The notes below the pieces were generated by a model, which saw nothing but the letters and a program-made list of their open reading frames with translations, was not told the DNA's origin and did not search any database. Below are positions 12,201-23,340 of a DNA stretch of 64,000 bases, one piece after another. This stretch comes from Haemonchus contortus (Eukaryota; Nematoda; Chromadorea; Rhabditida; Trichostrongylidae). A program made the position numbers and the translations under genes. The stretch is from the NCBI GenBank assembly GCA_000469685.2, contig LS997565.1:24794272-24858271 (forward strand), written 5' to 3'. Position 1 is the stretch's first letter. Every line of letters begins with the position of its first letter.

Positions 12201-15200
12201 TTCGTCGGAGCTAATCTATTCTCGATCGTGCCATTTACGGTAGGTGACACGAGAAGGTCCTGCTGCCAATCAATCAGTCAATACGTTACATTCCAAGCTT
12301 GACTGTCGAAGCGATTAGTTCCTCAGTGGAAAGCAGAAGGCTCTGGTGATTGTGCCAATATGGCGCATCGTTCAGGGTACGATTACTTACTTCGAACGAC
12401 CACGTCAAACAGCGCTCAGGTGCAGTATTGATCTACAAACTATGCTCTTTCTCCTGCTATCGGGTCTATAATCCTTTTTAGCGCATTCGCGAGCAACATG
12501 CTTTCAAAGTTGAGATGCAAAATTTTCTCAAAACATTCCGGATACCTGACAGTTGAAGGACCGCCGCTGGACTCTGTTTGCCGTGAGCTGTAGAGTCTTC
12601 CTCATTTCTGTAGATTGTTAGGAATGATGTGACATCCACCGGGAGCTTGGAACGGTGTATATGGAGATAAAGGGTTGTTATTCTTGGTAATCGTCGAGGT
12701 AGGACGACAGATTACTTCCGCCTTCTATCTAAGAAGCAATGGTGTTGCTACTCTTCTTCCGTTATCGAAAGCAGCGGTTATGACAGATATTTTTTTCAGA
12801 GATGCTGTAACAGTATGTCCGGCGACCCCTCGGCGCGACAGCTAGCCTGCTGACCCTCGAATGAATGTTCGAATGCTGCGTTTTTTCTGTCCAGTGATGC
12901 GGAAGTTGACTCATCCCCTCAGGAAAGGCAGAACATCTTTAGGGTTGAGTAGTCCTCTGAACCACCTCCTCAAGTGTCCAAAACCCTCAGAGACAGATGG
13001 TCGCGATCGCCCTGCCTTAGTCTAGCTGCCGAACATATGCCTCGATAATGTCGTTTAAATTACAGATTTGATATATGAGAAAGTTACCCATTTCCACAAG
13101 AAAAAAAAGTGAATATTTTTTGATCCTTTCGAAAAAGCTCCCAAACCAGTTGAGCTCTCCTTCGTACTGTGCTCTGTGGCTATAACATCGTTTATATACG
13201 GCCCTTCGATTAGGTTCAGCGATCATGGGGTCTTCAATTTGCTTCAGCTGTCGGAATCAGATGTGGCTCCAAAAGGTAGACGGTCGATGCAAAACAGAAC
13301 TACGTGCCTATCGTCAAGAGCTTTTCGAGTCGTCATCGACCAAAACTTGTAGGAACTCAATCTATGTCCTATTGCTTAGATTTGTAGCGACGTAGTCAGG
13401 CGAATATAGCAAGGGCGGTAGCAGATCAGAGCGTGTTGAGGCCAGTGGAGAAATGGGCACGCACGAGAGGCTAACTCCGTTTGCATTGCTTAGCACGATA
13501 GGTGGACGTAGTTCACTTCAAGTAGACGGCAAGAGAAAGCATGGACAACTGTTCTCATTCGAGGCGCAGATGTTGACATGGAGCACACCGGGTTTCTCCT
13601 TAAACACTGTAGAGCATCGACTTTCATATTAAACCAGGTCGAAGTGCAGCGTTCGAAAGCATATTCGAAAAAAGGTTGCAAACTGTGTTCAAATGGAAAA
13701 ATGTGTGACGGGAGACAGACGTGGTCAACGATGGCCTGCTAGTAATCTCACCGACTGTTCGTAGAGTTATGACAGTTGCTTGATCCATGACACTGAGAGG
13801 CAAGACGATGCGTTTGCCTTTGGTTGTCGCCTTCTACATCTGGACACGGCGCGTGCTCTCGTAAAAGCACATGATACGGAAGAGCATGGTTAAAAGTATT
13901 GTCGTTCACATTTTTCCCATCATAGCTGATGATTTTTGAAAAGGAGAATTCTAGTAAACACGAAGGGCGTGGGGGGAATTGTTGAGTTTTCGGCAATCTC
14001 TCAGGCTCGCAGGTGATCCTAGAGTTTGCTAGTGTATATGTCAATCGTTGTAAAAAATCAAAAAATATGTGGCTCAATCAAAGAAAGAAGAATGGTGAAT
14101 AATACCCACAAATTAGAGGTCTTTTCGAACTTCAGAGGAAAGGGAAGTGAATAGCTGGAAATTCACGACAAACTTCTCTTCCTCTTAACCAAAACCCACA
14201 ATTAGACTGATTTAACCTGTGGTTTTTGTTGTAGGAGCGAGGAAGTTGAGGGAAAAAGAACTTTTTTGTGCTTATTCTGCTGATTTTTCCTAATTTTCTC
14301 TTTTATACAGACTGCTCTTATAGAAGTAACTGATTATCGGCTTCAGGTGGTGCATTGAACCATTTTCTCAAAGCCAACGCTGGTAAGGTTAGCGTTATGG
14401 ATAAAATAGCTATGTGTCTCGGAGTGGCACGAGGAGCTGAGTATTTACATCATAAACGCTGTATGCATAGAGATCTGGCTGCAAGAAATTGCTTGATCAC
14501 TCGAGACAAAGTAGTAAGTAGGAACAGTTTCTTAAAATCTAATAAGTTCAGAATTTTACTGCCTTACCTTCCTTTCCCCAGAGTAGGTTCGGAGGAGATG
14601 CAGTCACGGCCCTGTTATGAAAAATGTGGTCAGTGAGAGAACCTTTTAAGGTTAAACGACACCAAATGGACATAAAATAATGTTGGGGAGAATATTGTCT
14701 CCCATACCAAAGCGGAATCAGAACCGACGAAAGTCAGACCGGCGAATTCTCTCTACTTGAGCTTTGATAAGCCGTTTCAGAGAATGGTGGCAACTTTTCA
14801 GGCTGTCAATTGCAAAATGCTAGGGAGAATAGTCGGTTTTCCCGATAGTCTCGAGTTCCTCCATAACTTCATAAGACTGTCCTGTCAAAACCCTCTTCCT
14901 GCTTCTCTAATAACATGTCAAACCTTTTCCGAGAAGCACCACACATTTGAGTTTCGTTTGAAGTTGCAGAGTTTCATACAATAAAAAAACATGCCTATGT
15001 TGTAATAGTCGATTCGGTACAATTTATTGTATGTGGGGTACAGTTGTATTTGAAGCATGATGATTTGGCATGAGCTGTGCGTTTCTCGTTACTCTTAAGA
15101 TATCATACTTCTGGTGGAACACCAAAAAAAGCTCCGTAAGTTTCGGAAGCTTGGTAAAAGCCGTACTGCGGTCAGAAATGCTAAGATCCGGCCAAGAGGA

Positions 15201-15981
15201 GCCGTATTTCACTTTGTGTTCGCCCTATACTTTTTCCTGGAGGCGTTCCAAGTTAGACATTGGTCGGTGGAGCATGCTCCTTCCCTGATACATTTGAGCC
15301 TTTTTAACGAAGGCTCTTGCTCGGTCTCCCGAAAATGTTTAATTCGAAGACTACCCACAGTTCTTCTTATAAAGACGCTCAGTTTTTCAATGAGCTTATC
15401 CCCGTTTCAGGTTAAAATTAGTGATTTTGGATTATCTCGAATGGGAACAAGTTATGTACTTCATACATCAGTGAGGCTTCCTACCAAGTGGCTGGCCCCA
15501 GAAACAATCACCACTCTTTCATTTTCTCTGAAAACGGATGTCTTCAGTTTTGGTGTTGTTGTCTATGAAATCTTCTCTGATGGCGGTGAGCCATGGGGAG
15601 GCAAGACCAATGCTGAAGTAAAAGCTCTGGTACGTAGTGAACATTCTGATTAACTACTAGGATTTCAAAGTAGCAAGCTCATTCTCAGGTCTCCAATGGT
15701 CAATTTCTAACTCTACCGGACTGCGTTCCTGAGGCAATTCGAAACTTTGTTCAGGAACGAGTTTTTGTGAGGGATCCTGCGGAACGAGCGAGTATGACCA
15801 AGGTATGTAATATGTAGGTAATATACTCTGTACTACATAGACATAATCGTGAAGTCAACAGCTTTTTGAGGTGGTCGAGGCATTCGAGCAAATACAGGCG
15901 GCGGACGGCTTCCTACCAATGGCAGAATGGTGGTGGCGACTACGTAAAAAGGATCAAAAGTTGGTGCAAAATGCAGTGTAA
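3220..15981 (+). CDS. Fer/Fps-like SH2-tyrosine kinase, paralogue 1 (5' end outside window)
   Basis: Non-receptor protein tyrosine kinase; transfers phosphate from ATP to protein tyrosines. Exons by splice sites and paralogue alignment: 3220-3348, 8773-8892, 8962-9123, 10688-10841, 14347-14513, 15411-15629, 15689-15802, 15871-15981 (TAA); 391 codons seen. The first two exons give the C-terminal part of the SH2 domain. The kinase domain shows the glycine loop GRGAFGEV, the ATP lysine in VDVAIKV, the alphaC glutamate in REARLM, the catalytic loop HRDLAARN, DFG in ISDFGLSRMG, an activation-loop tyrosine (GTSYV) and the APE motif in KWLAPET, so it looks catalytically competent. The exon with the SH2 phosphotyrosine-binding FLVR motif is not found in 1-3219 and should lie upstream. 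This family is greatly expanded in nematodes, with several members in sperm (established); expression here is unknown. Introns at 3349-8772, 9124-10687 and 10842-14346 are swollen by mobile DNA. Confidence 0.9.
3700..4330. repeat. Composite repeat family A, copy 2 (in intron of kinase 1)
   Basis: Starts with a TG tract (3719-3820), then gtccgaccggaagttcatgagtcctg and degenerate minisatellite units containing ggcggcaggatgggaaca and ggtaggagtgcaggcggc. The overlapping frames at 3710-4219 plus and 3671-4248 minus follow the repeat and are not genes. Confidence 0.75.
4340..6050. other. Intronic sequence of kinase 1, nothing recognised
   Basis: No exon, RNA gene or known repeat could be recognised. 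It holds two guanine runs (about 5050-5062 and 5785-5796). Open frames at 4780-5370 show no recognisable domain or consistent splice signals. Confidence 0.5.
6055..7318 (-). mobile_element. Tc1/mariner-superfamily element, decayed
   Basis: Inverted termini cagggtgtgccaaaattatg (6055) and cataattttggcccaccctg (7318) are flanked by TA (TATA on both sides), giving 1264 bp. On the minus strand a helix-turn-helix-like segment with ARQVVHSIIRRSRELGT and GKPRK lies at 7127-6942, and the catalytic-core remnant PLWSPDLNPMN near 6390 matches the WSPDLNPMD signature of Tc1/mariner transposases. Many stops and frame breaks separate these, so the transposase is dead. It sits in the intron of kinase 1. Confidence 0.85.
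7340..8705. mobile_element. Foldback element 1 with tRNA-like sequence in both arms
   Basis: The left arm begins aggggtagtctacttat (about 7347) and the right arm ends with its complement ataagtagactacccct (about 8677-8695); the match runs through several hundred bases of each arm, leaving a short loop near 7900-8000. Each arm has a tRNA-like segment. The left has A-box-like tcgtctagtggtag (7537-7550), an anticodon-like loop ttcgtgg and B-box-like ggttcgctcccc (7578-7589). The right, on the minus strand, has ggcctagtggtagtgg (8500-8485), loop ttcatga and ggtttcgctctccgcc (8460-8445). No open frame for a transposase is present. It lies in an intron of kinase 1. Confidence 0.8.
9160..10630. mobile_element. 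Foldback element 2 with tRNA-like sequence in both arms
   Basis: Termini are accagggaaggatcccaact (9160) and its near-perfect inverse ending in atccttccctggt (10630). The arms, about 430 bp each (9160-9585 and about 10195-10630), are highly similar; the loop is about 600 bp without recognisable genes. The left arm holds a tRNA-like stretch: A-box-like ttggtgtagtggta (9357-9370), anticodon-type loop ttcatag (CAT at the anticodon position, about 9381-9387) and B-box-like gggttcggatttt (9398-9410). The right arm has the inverse at 10381-10440. The element fills almost the whole intron between kinase 1 exons 9123 and 10688; the equivalent intron of kinase 2 is only 90 bp (38394-38483). Confidence 0.85.
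10842..11288. other. Intronic sequence, nothing recognised
   Basis: AT-rich intron sequence of kinase 1 between an exon and a mariner relic. No conserved frame, RNA or repeat could be recognised. Confidence 0.4.
11290..12550 (-). mobile_element. Mariner element, decayed
   Basis: Near-identical inverted termini share a 21-bp core beginning ccggaatgttttgagaaaat: left at about 11300-11320, right as its complement at about 12521-12541. Length near 1.26 kb is typical of mariner. Minus-strand fragments in the right order are VSVCQKLLDCKRTTT, ARDKKWISYEN (the first catalytic aspartate context, usually CDEKWI) and DFSPYDCHTFRSL near 11570-11530 (the third aspartate context, usually DLSPTDYHFF). Stops and frameshifts interrupt it throughout. 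It lies in the large intron 10842-14346 of kinase 1. Confidence 0.85.
12551..14346. other. Intronic sequence, nothing recognised
   Basis: Remainder of the large kinase 1 intron. Open frames such as 13017-13226, 13490-13681 and 13748-14077 on the minus strand show no recognisable motif. Old repeat remnants are possible but none could be assigned. Confidence 0.4.
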
Positions 15982-17099
15982 TTAACCACACTAGACATGA
16001 TTTATTTAGCAAACAAATTTCCAACACGGTCATAGAACTTTCCGGGAAATCCAACTTTTCAAAAAGAGACAGTACAGCAGTAATTAAATAGTATATGCAG
16101 AAAGCTCTGGAATGATATCGAATCACATTGACCCTTCCGTAGAACCTACTCCTGCGACAGTGCAAAGACTCCAGAATACCTAAATAGTTGATGCTCGAAC
16201 AGTCACGTCAATGAGAGACCGACCCACCAACGCACCGACACCATAAGCACCTACGCAACAACACGTTCAAGCAGTGACAAAGCGACACACCGACGTATCG
16301 ACACTCTGATACACCCTGCGACACACACATTCAAAAGGCGAGGCGACCTGTGTGCTCTGTAAAGTTCGATTTTTAATAATAATGGGCTGTAGGCCCTTTC
16401 GGCAACCTGGATTGAAATATTTCCCGAGATAGCCAAGTGCTTGTAGGCTGAGCACGTACTGCGAGATTTTTTCTGTCATACATACGGCCACGCCCTTTTG
16501 GTACTTCCTGGCTTTTTGACTCGAAATATACGTATTCGCCTCATTACATGAATGTAGTCATTTGCATGGAACTTCGGAATGATCGAATGCCAATTTTTTT
16601 CACAAGAGAATTTCAGGAAAAAAAGGGGAACCATTTTGAAGAACGTGGTCAGTCCACTGACACTGAGACTCCCTGCAAGATAGCTACATCGAATCGGAAA
16701 AGTTGTGATAATAAGTTATCTAGGTTAAATCGATATCATCTTAAATAAAACTTATGAAGCTCATATTCCCGCAGAATTTCTATGTGCAGCAACATGAAGG
16801 AAACCTTACCTTCCCACCAGGCAGAAAACGACACATTCAACAAGCAAAGGCATTCGGCTTTTCATACTGCTTTGCCTACAAGTTTTGAGGAACAGGAGGC
16901 ATAGCACTCTTTTTATCACACCTCTCCCGGAGAAGACTGACCATCGTGCTATCGGCAGCCCTGGAGTTCGTTTGACGAAGCGAGAAATCTAATCCGTAAC
17001 CACCCTAGCCCAACGATCACCACGGTGCCATATAACGTGTCGGGCCCAAATGATCCTCGATTTCCTAGCGTAAGCAAGGCCATCCCTGATCTTCGTTCG
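15982..17099. other. 3' flank of kinase 1 with duplicated terminal-exon-like segment
   Basis: Bases 16605-16760 match 52585-52730 downstream of kinase 2: a tttcag acceptor followed by GAAAAAAAGG (16617), a short frame rich in charged residues, then ttaaatcgatatcat and an AATAAA-type polyadenylation signal (cttaaataaaac, about 16740-16750). This may be a 3' exon or the 3' UTR duplicated with the gene. Kinase 1 itself already has a stop codon at 15979-15981. Nothing else was recognised. Confidence 0.45.
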
Positions 17100-17103
17100 T
17101 TAA

Positions 17104-17633
17104 ACCTTTGACGACCACGTAACCCGCAGGTGGGCCACACCATATCGTGCTCCTGTAGTATTGTTTATCAAGTGTTCTTATAATTTTTTTCCAAGTATCA
17201 GGTGAGCTCACAACCTTCTAGAGAATCTTGAGGCATCGTGGTCCATGAATCACTCACTTCCAACTACAGTTATAAGAGAAATTAAAAAATGTAGAAGGCG
17301 CGGTCGCCAGTGGGTTATTCATAACCAGAAATCGTTTCGGGGAGTTTTGACGAGCTTTGCATTTGAAAATGCTAATGACGACCGTCTTTTCGAAATATCT
17401 TATTTTTTGAAGTTGTTCAACGAACGAAAAATTCACCAAGGTAATGTACTCCTTCGAAAAAACACTTTTACAGTTGCAAAATTAGAAGATTTTTTAGGAC
17501 CACGATGTATGTAGTTTCATTTAGGCCTGATGTAATGTTTTGAGAAGAAGAATTGAAAGAAAGTGGAAATTTAGATGAATAAAACAAAAAATACAACTGC
17601 AGTTCACATGTGGACTGCATGGTCGTCAATGGG
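17104..17633. mobile_element. piggyBac-like element relic, short copy
   Basis: TTAA (17100-17103 and 17634-17637) flanks inverted termini containing tttgacgaccacg on the left and tggtcgtcaatggg on the right. TTAA target duplication with short CCC/GGG termini is the hallmark of piggyBac transposons (established). The inner sequence is homologous, in inverse orientation, to 31850-32160 of the larger copy at 31830-32753. At 530 bp this is an internally deleted copy; the 89-codon frame at 17245-17514 has no transposase signature. Confidence 0.75.
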
Positions 17634-17799
17634 TTAACAGAGCTGAGAACTTCGGATTCCCTCCTGCCCACGTGTGTAAGGCAAATTCACTGTATTAAGC
17701 TTTTCAAAGCGCGTTGAGTGACGCTAACAGCATGTTCATCCTGCTTTCGTAGAGTCTTACAATAAGTCTCCAATGGTTACGTCAAAGCAGGATGGTCAG

Positions 17800-18010
17800 C
17801 AGTGTCGAAAAGTTTAGCGGAGAGCCGAATGTTCTCCTCCTTCTTTACTACTCCCTCGGTATTCGTGAGTGCTCGTACGCCGTGCGTTTCCTTCTGCTCA
17901 ACTTCGAAGCTAGGTTGTTCAACATGCTAGAGCATCCGGAGATAATCGTGGTGTTTAGCGTAAAGGGAGCATCACGTACGTTAGACCTGTGTTTAACAAT
18001 ATAAGCTAAC
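17800..18010 (-). pseudogene. RTE-type LINE fragment (reverse transcriptase region)
   Basis: Minus-strand translation gives NVRDAPFTLNTTIISGCSS followed by LASKLSRRKRTAYEH, matching the segment after the polymerase core of hookworm RTE elements (pattern DAPFTLNGT..ISECSSY..ELSRRKRAAW). It is a truncated fragment only. Confidence 0.7.
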
Positions 18011-18929
18011 CGCGCAGCATGATGAATTGTGCAACGAAGGTGTAATTGGTAGTGCGAGAGACTCATAGACATGAAATGAACAATTCGGTATTTTACTATG
18101 CGCTAGTTTTGCTTTCTCATAAAACGTGTTCTGTACGCTTGCGAAATGCTTCGTTTTCTGCTATCTACGACCCTCCCTCACATCTGGGGAGCCTTGATCT
18201 AATCCGAACCCATAAGATGGTGCTACGGAATCTCGAGTTTTTTGACTAAAGCCCTTTTTGAAAAAAAACTGCCCTTACCTCCGAAGAAGACTGTCTCATT
18301 TTCGAAGCAGGAAGTGCGCTAGTACAAGTGAACTGATGTCTTTGAAATTATACTGTACAAACAATAGAAGATTAATTCAAGTACACGCTTTGATCTCAGA
18401 AAAGCCGCAAAACCCTTACTGGGGGTAAACAAGGTGGAACTCAATACCTGACCAAAACCCTGCCCGCCTGAACTTTACTTTGAATTGTCCTTTAGGGAAC
18501 CTTCATTGTTGATTTTCGTCGTCAATCAGTAGGAATCGCTGTCGTACAATAAGATTCCTATATTCTTTTCAGATAATTCCTTCTCTCACCTCTTTTACTG
18601 ATCTCCGGAGGCCGACAGATCGTTCCGCCCGTTTTGCATTGATAGACGCAACTACATAGGACACAATATGTCGAAAGTAATCTTGAAGATCACAGCTTTT
18701 TCAATACCCCTTAACCTCGCGCTTTATGACCTCAATTAGATGACATTCGGTCGTGATGAAACGGAACTCGATTTTCATGCAGAAGGTAGCGCGGCTCTTT
18801 CTGACACTTGTACGACGGAAGGTATGAACTTCTCTAGCTGCACCACAAACTGAAACTCATAGGTTCAATCACGAATCACGAACAACGATGTTGTCGGGCA
18901 TAGGATCGAAAGATATGGACGAACAGCTC
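18011..18929. other. Intergenic, nothing recognised
   Basis: No gene, RNA or repeat could be recognised on either strand. Confidence 0.4.
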
Positions 18930-19412
18930 TTTAAGGGACTGACCTGTCGTGATGTCAGGGGAGTCTCTTAGTCTTCTTGTGGTGGTTCAGTGTATAACTC
19001 CAAATAGCCGAAATCCTTGCGCCAACACGATAGCACGAAAAAATGTCACCAATTTATTGCAGCGTGGAACTCGAACAGTTCGACTTCAAACTTGGGTAAT
19101 TAAACCGATGAGTTTTCATTGATGAGAGACACAAGTTACCTAATCATGAATGGAAAGTGATAGAGTACAGTTCGACGGCCCATGGTCTGGCTTGAACGCT
19201 TATATGTAGAGTGCAGCTGGTGTTTTTCTCCGACATACAAAGGAAGAGCCCAGCTGCATGGTCCTTTTCGACATCCTCCTGATTCCATTGGAGCCTTTTC
19301 TGTGTTAAAGAAGATTACAGATGTTTCATGCTAAGAGTGATGTCACTAACATATATGTATATAAAATACACTTTTTTCCTTGTCTCACCCGAATCTCAAC
19401 GACTCGCGGCTT
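18930..19412 (-). repeat. 3' LTR of the BEL/Pao element
   Basis: Direct copy of 21376-21855 with scattered substitutions and one short indel near 19140-19150 (ctaatcatg present here, absent in the other). On the minus strand both LTRs carry a TATA-like ttttatatac. A purine-rich ggggccgggaataa just inside this LTR on the minus strand could be the polypurine tract. Confidence 0.85.
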
Positions 19413-19441
19413 TATTCCCGGCCCCGCCATGCTTACCGGAG

Positions 19442-21151
19442 TTACACGCCCACTCCTCGCCTCTCGAGTCTGTATATCAGCCGGTGGACGCGGTTTTGGG
19501 CGTCGTCATGTCGTCGCCGTAACGTTTCCAGCTCATCTTCAATACGCGCACTCCTTTCCGGAAGGGTACATAGTGCCGAATGGTGCCCTGTCTGGTTGCA
19601 GTAGAAGCACCTTGTGTTTCGCTTCCGGCACCATTGCCCTCTGAAACAGGTGTAATAGAGGCACGCAGGGCACAACTGTTCCCGATCCACTATTCTCCAT
19701 CGGTCTTCCGTGAACATGTACACTGTACAGGAGTCGGAATAGTGGCTCCCTCTATGTCCGCAGAACGCGCATGGCATGAACCGTTCGCGATAGTTTTGGA
19801 TCGTTCCATCGAACCTTCGCAGTTGACATCGTTCCCTCTCTTCCACATAATTCATCATTAGTCGGAAATCGCGCACCGCTTGTCTAGCCTGTCGTAGCTG
19901 TAGTAACAGCTCGGCCACTTCATCGCGTGCCTGCTGGATAGGTTGATCTTCAATGGCCTGCTCGTCGTTTCGTTATGGTGGCGTACTGTGTACACGTTGA
20001 TGACTTGTGACGCGACGCGCAAAACATGCATTCGTCGCTTTTGGTACTTCTCCATAGAAGGCTCTTGGTTCTTACGGGTACTTAGTTCGTTCGTTCGTTT
20101 CCTGGGCTACTTTTTGTGACCATGTCACTGATGCGCTCTTCTGTACTGATCAACTGATCAAGTAACTGAACGGCTTGCTGCATGCTCCATTCAGTTTCGC
20201 TGATGTTCTGAGAAAGAGGTGTCGTGAGCACGGCGTGTTGGAGAGAGGCATTGAACTTGGCGAGGATCTTTCGTACGCGATATGAGCCATTTAGGCTCAC
20301 TTTTTCCTTTTCCAACTGAGATATTGTTGGAATGATGTATTCCAACAGGCGTCGCTGAGCGGAGATCCCCGTGCCTTCTGCTTTTGCGCTCTCTAAGCGT
20401 CGTTGCAGCTTATCTATCAACTTCGAAGTATCCCCGTATTTGTTTTGAAGGAACTTTACGGCTTCTTCGTAGTTTTCGTCGGTGATGGCATAGCGTTTAA
20501 TAACCTCTCGTGCCTCCCCTTAGAGTGAGAAAACTAAGTAGTTGAACTTCTGCACGTTTGTTAGAGGTTGATCGTGAACATCCGCAGAGAAAAGTCGCCA
20601 AAAGTTGTGGAACTCCCATACCTTTCCGGAAAACTTCGGGATAGGTATTGCCGGAAGTTTGGGTCTTGCAGGATGAAGTATCCCCATGTTGTGTTGCCCT
20701 GGTGTGAAAATCGCTGTAGACGCATCATACGTGCTTGCATTCGGTGCCTCCTGCGAGGTGTAGGACGTATTGTTCCCCATAACCATGTGTCGTTGATGCG
20801 CAGATCTCAACTTCGCACTTAATTGGATTGCCAATGTAGTGGCGCGATCAATGACTCCATGTGCTGTATCGACATACTGCATGGCTTGTTTTCATGTTCT
20901 TCGTCGATTGAGTACGCCATCGCGTCGATAGTGTTCGTGAATGAGCCCAGCGCATTACTCACCAGTTCACTAGTGTCTTGAAGTTGAAACACAAAGGCTC
21001 GGATTTGATCCAAATCTTTTGGGTCCTGAGAGATCGACACATTGGGACCTACTTGGGATTCGAACGACTCTAACAAGTGCGTAAGGCTATCACAGTATCG
21101 CGTTAATAAACCTTTCTGTGATCGTACAGAAGCGGGTCCAGCTGAGGACAT
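19442..21151 (-). pseudogene. BEL/Pao gag-like gene, broken into four frames
   Basis: Minus-strand frames 21151-20819, 20882-20520, 20420-20082 and 19918-19442 form one gag-like protein interrupted by frameshifts and stops. In order: an N-terminal coiled region; a proline-rich hinge leading to PIPKFSGKVWEFHNFW, the core signature of the gag domain found in BEL/Pao elements (often annotated DUF1759); the continuation LIDKLQRRLESAKAE-type helix; and a C-terminal zinc-knuckle region with CAFCGHRGSHYSDSC and CFYCNQTGHHSALC. Gag packages element RNA into particles (established). The start is the first ATG after the 5' LTR leader. Its frames are interrupted, so no intact protein is expected. Confidence 0.85.
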
Positions 21152-21352
21152 ATTGAGAAGTAAAATTAAGCACTTTCCCCAGCGAAGAAAAAAAAAACGA
21201 AGAAGCGTAAGCGAAAGCGTCGCGTAAGTTTCTTCCGTTTCAAATAGGTTGGCGACAAGGTAAGTATAACAAGCGTCGCGTATTGCCAAAATGTCCACAA
21301 GTGTTCTGCGACAAGTTGAAAAGCTTCAATGCCCAAGTCGTACCTGTCCGTG

Positions 21353-21375
21353 CTCAGAATCGGGCCGATGCACCA
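21353..21375 (-). promoter_or_regulatory. Primer binding site, complementary to tRNA-Gly
   Basis: Reading the minus strand from the inner edge of the 5' LTR, the sequence starts tggtgcatcggcc. This is the complement expected for CCA plus the 3' acceptor end of a nematode glycine tRNA (…GGCCGATGCA; from memory of the tRNA). Position and TGG start fit a reverse-transcription primer site. Confidence 0.7.
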
Positions 21376-21855
21376 TTTAAGGGACTGACCTGTCGTGTTG
21401 TCAGGAGAGTCTCTTAGTCTTCTTGTGGTGGTTCAGTGTATAACTCCAAATAGCCGATTTCCTTGTGCCAACACGATAGCACGAAAAAATGTCACCAATT
21501 TATTGCAGCGTGGAACTCGAACAGTTCGACCTCAAACTTGGGTAATTAAATCGATAAATGAGTTTTCATTGATGAGAGACACAAGTTACAAAATGGAAAG
21601 TGATAGAGTACAGTTCGACGGCCCATGGTCTGGCTTGAGCGCTTATATGTAGAGTGCAGCTGGTGTTTTTCTCCGACATACAAAGGAAGAGCCCAGCTGC
21701 ATGGTCCTTTTCGACATTCTTCCGATTCCATTGGAGCCTTTTCTGTGTTAAAGAAGGCTACAGATGTTTCATGCTAAGAGTGATGTCACTAACATATATG
21801 TATATAAAATACACTTTTTTCCTTGTCTCACCCAAATCTCAACGACTCGCGGCTT
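21376..21855 (-). repeat. 5' LTR of the BEL/Pao element
   Basis: Pairs with 18930-19412. The two LTRs differ at a modest number of sites, so the insertion is not very recent. Confidence 0.85.
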
Positions 21856-21889
21856 GCCGCGATAAGCTTTTTATTGTCTCTCGCTCCTT

Positions 21890-22800
21890 CCTAATTCTTC
21901 TTATCCCACTTTATATAATTCACTAATCTGTGTGTTTATGTGTCTGTGTGTGTCGGTATGTTTACGACCGGAAATTCATAACTCCTGTCCCGTGTACCTA
22001 GCGTTCAAACTTGGTAGATTGAGGGGGCCAGACGGGAACTCACGGTGGGTGGTAGGAACGGACTCCGTTCACAGGGGGCGAGGCGTGCGCGATAGAAATT
22101 TTGGGTCGCGAACTCATAAATCCTTTTCGCGTGAACCTAGCGTTTAAATTTAGCAGGATTACTGGGGCAGGTTGGGAATATGTGTGGTGTGTGGCAGGAC
22201 CAGACTCTACCTACAAAGGGCGGGGTTTTGCGCCGAAATAATCAATTTGGCCCTAGGGCATTCAAACTTGGCAGGAGTACAGGCGGCAGGATGGGAGCAC
22301 TCTTAGTTGGTAGTAGGGCCGGACTCCGCTTAAGAGGGCTCCGCGAAGTAAATGTCCGAGCGAAAATCCATGACTCCTGATCCCGTTGATTTGGAGCGCA
22401 AAATCATTGGGAGTAGAGGACGCAGGATGGGAACACTGACGATAGAAGTGGCTTCAGAGATCAAGATCCACTCACCAATCAAATCCTAGCGCTTTCCTTA
22501 TTCACGATCTAGCTTCGACTCATTCGAAAATAAGGGTAAGTGCAGTGTAGGGGCCGATTATTAGGAGATGATCAACACATTTTGAGTATCATTTGCTTCC
22601 CTGCTGCTCTTCTATCGAATTTCGTGTTCCGAAATGTATTATTTGTTCCAAAGAAGGAGCGAGCTGGTTGCCGATCATCACAACTCTATCATAAGGAGGA
22701 GGGGAGCCCGGCGTCAGTCAGGCGACCCGAATGGTATCGCAGTAACCAATTTTTCCAACATTGTGATAATACCACCTCAAGTCATAACAATTCACTGGTA
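21890..22800. repeat. Composite repeat family A, copy 3
   Basis: Begins with the terminus ctttatataattcactaat and a TG tract (21930-21960), then gaccggaaattcataactcctgtcc and successive minisatellite units (each with ggcaggatgggaacac-like text and ggaccggactccg). It continues into the family segment with gccgattattaggag and the GC-rich end gagcccggcgtcagtcaggc (about 22706). Confidence 0.8.
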
Positions 22801-23340
22801 ATATGTTGAGGAGTATTTTGATCCAATTAATGATGTATTACCTTTCTCCCTAAAGTTCCTGAAGTCCATTTTAAGCAGTATTTCGAATTCCCTCTTTGCT
22901 TGAGCTGCGCATTTGCTCGTCCGGTGAAGCGCGAGAAAAACTCGCTTTAATTTAGTTTTCCAGTAATCGCAAAATGTGAGGGAGGGTGGTAGGTGGTCCC
23001 TATGACGTGTTAATCCGTTTTGCATGCTTTTTGGATATGTTTCATAAAAAAAACAAATTGAGCATGTGCATCAAGCACACGGAATTTCCACTCACGTCCA
23101 CGAGTCCCTCGCACTACCGACTGCCCCTTCGCCCAACAGCTTATTGTGTTGCGCGGTTCGTCTATATGGGCAATACAGTGGTACAATGCAGGAAGGAAAC
23201 GGTTCCGTAACTTTGCCCTCTCCCCCTCCCCCCAAATCTTTTGGTAGACTTCGAGTTCAGATTTGGGCTCAGCTTTTCGAAAAAATGAAGAAATTGTAGG
23301 AGATTGTTCTAAAATTCTGAAATTCGGGCATCCTCCTCTA
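22801..23340. other. Intergenic, nothing recognised
   Basis: No recognisable coding or RNA feature on either strand. Confidence 0.4.

Larger units (their letters stand above)
18930..21855 (-). mobile_element. BEL/Pao-type LTR retrotransposon, gag-only (pol missing)
   Basis: Two direct repeats of about 480 bp, 18930-19412 and 21376-21855, share nearly all bases including ttaagggactgacctgtcg at one end and cgactcgcggctt at the other; they are the LTRs. The element reads on the minus strand, so the right LTR is the 5' one. Between them only a gag-like region is present (21151-19442); reverse transcriptase, integrase and protease are absent, and the last gag frame stops about 30 bp from the 3' LTR. 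Immediately inside the 5' LTR is a tRNA-primer site. No clear target-site duplication was seen. The copy must depend on other elements for mobility, or is dead. Confidence 0.88.
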
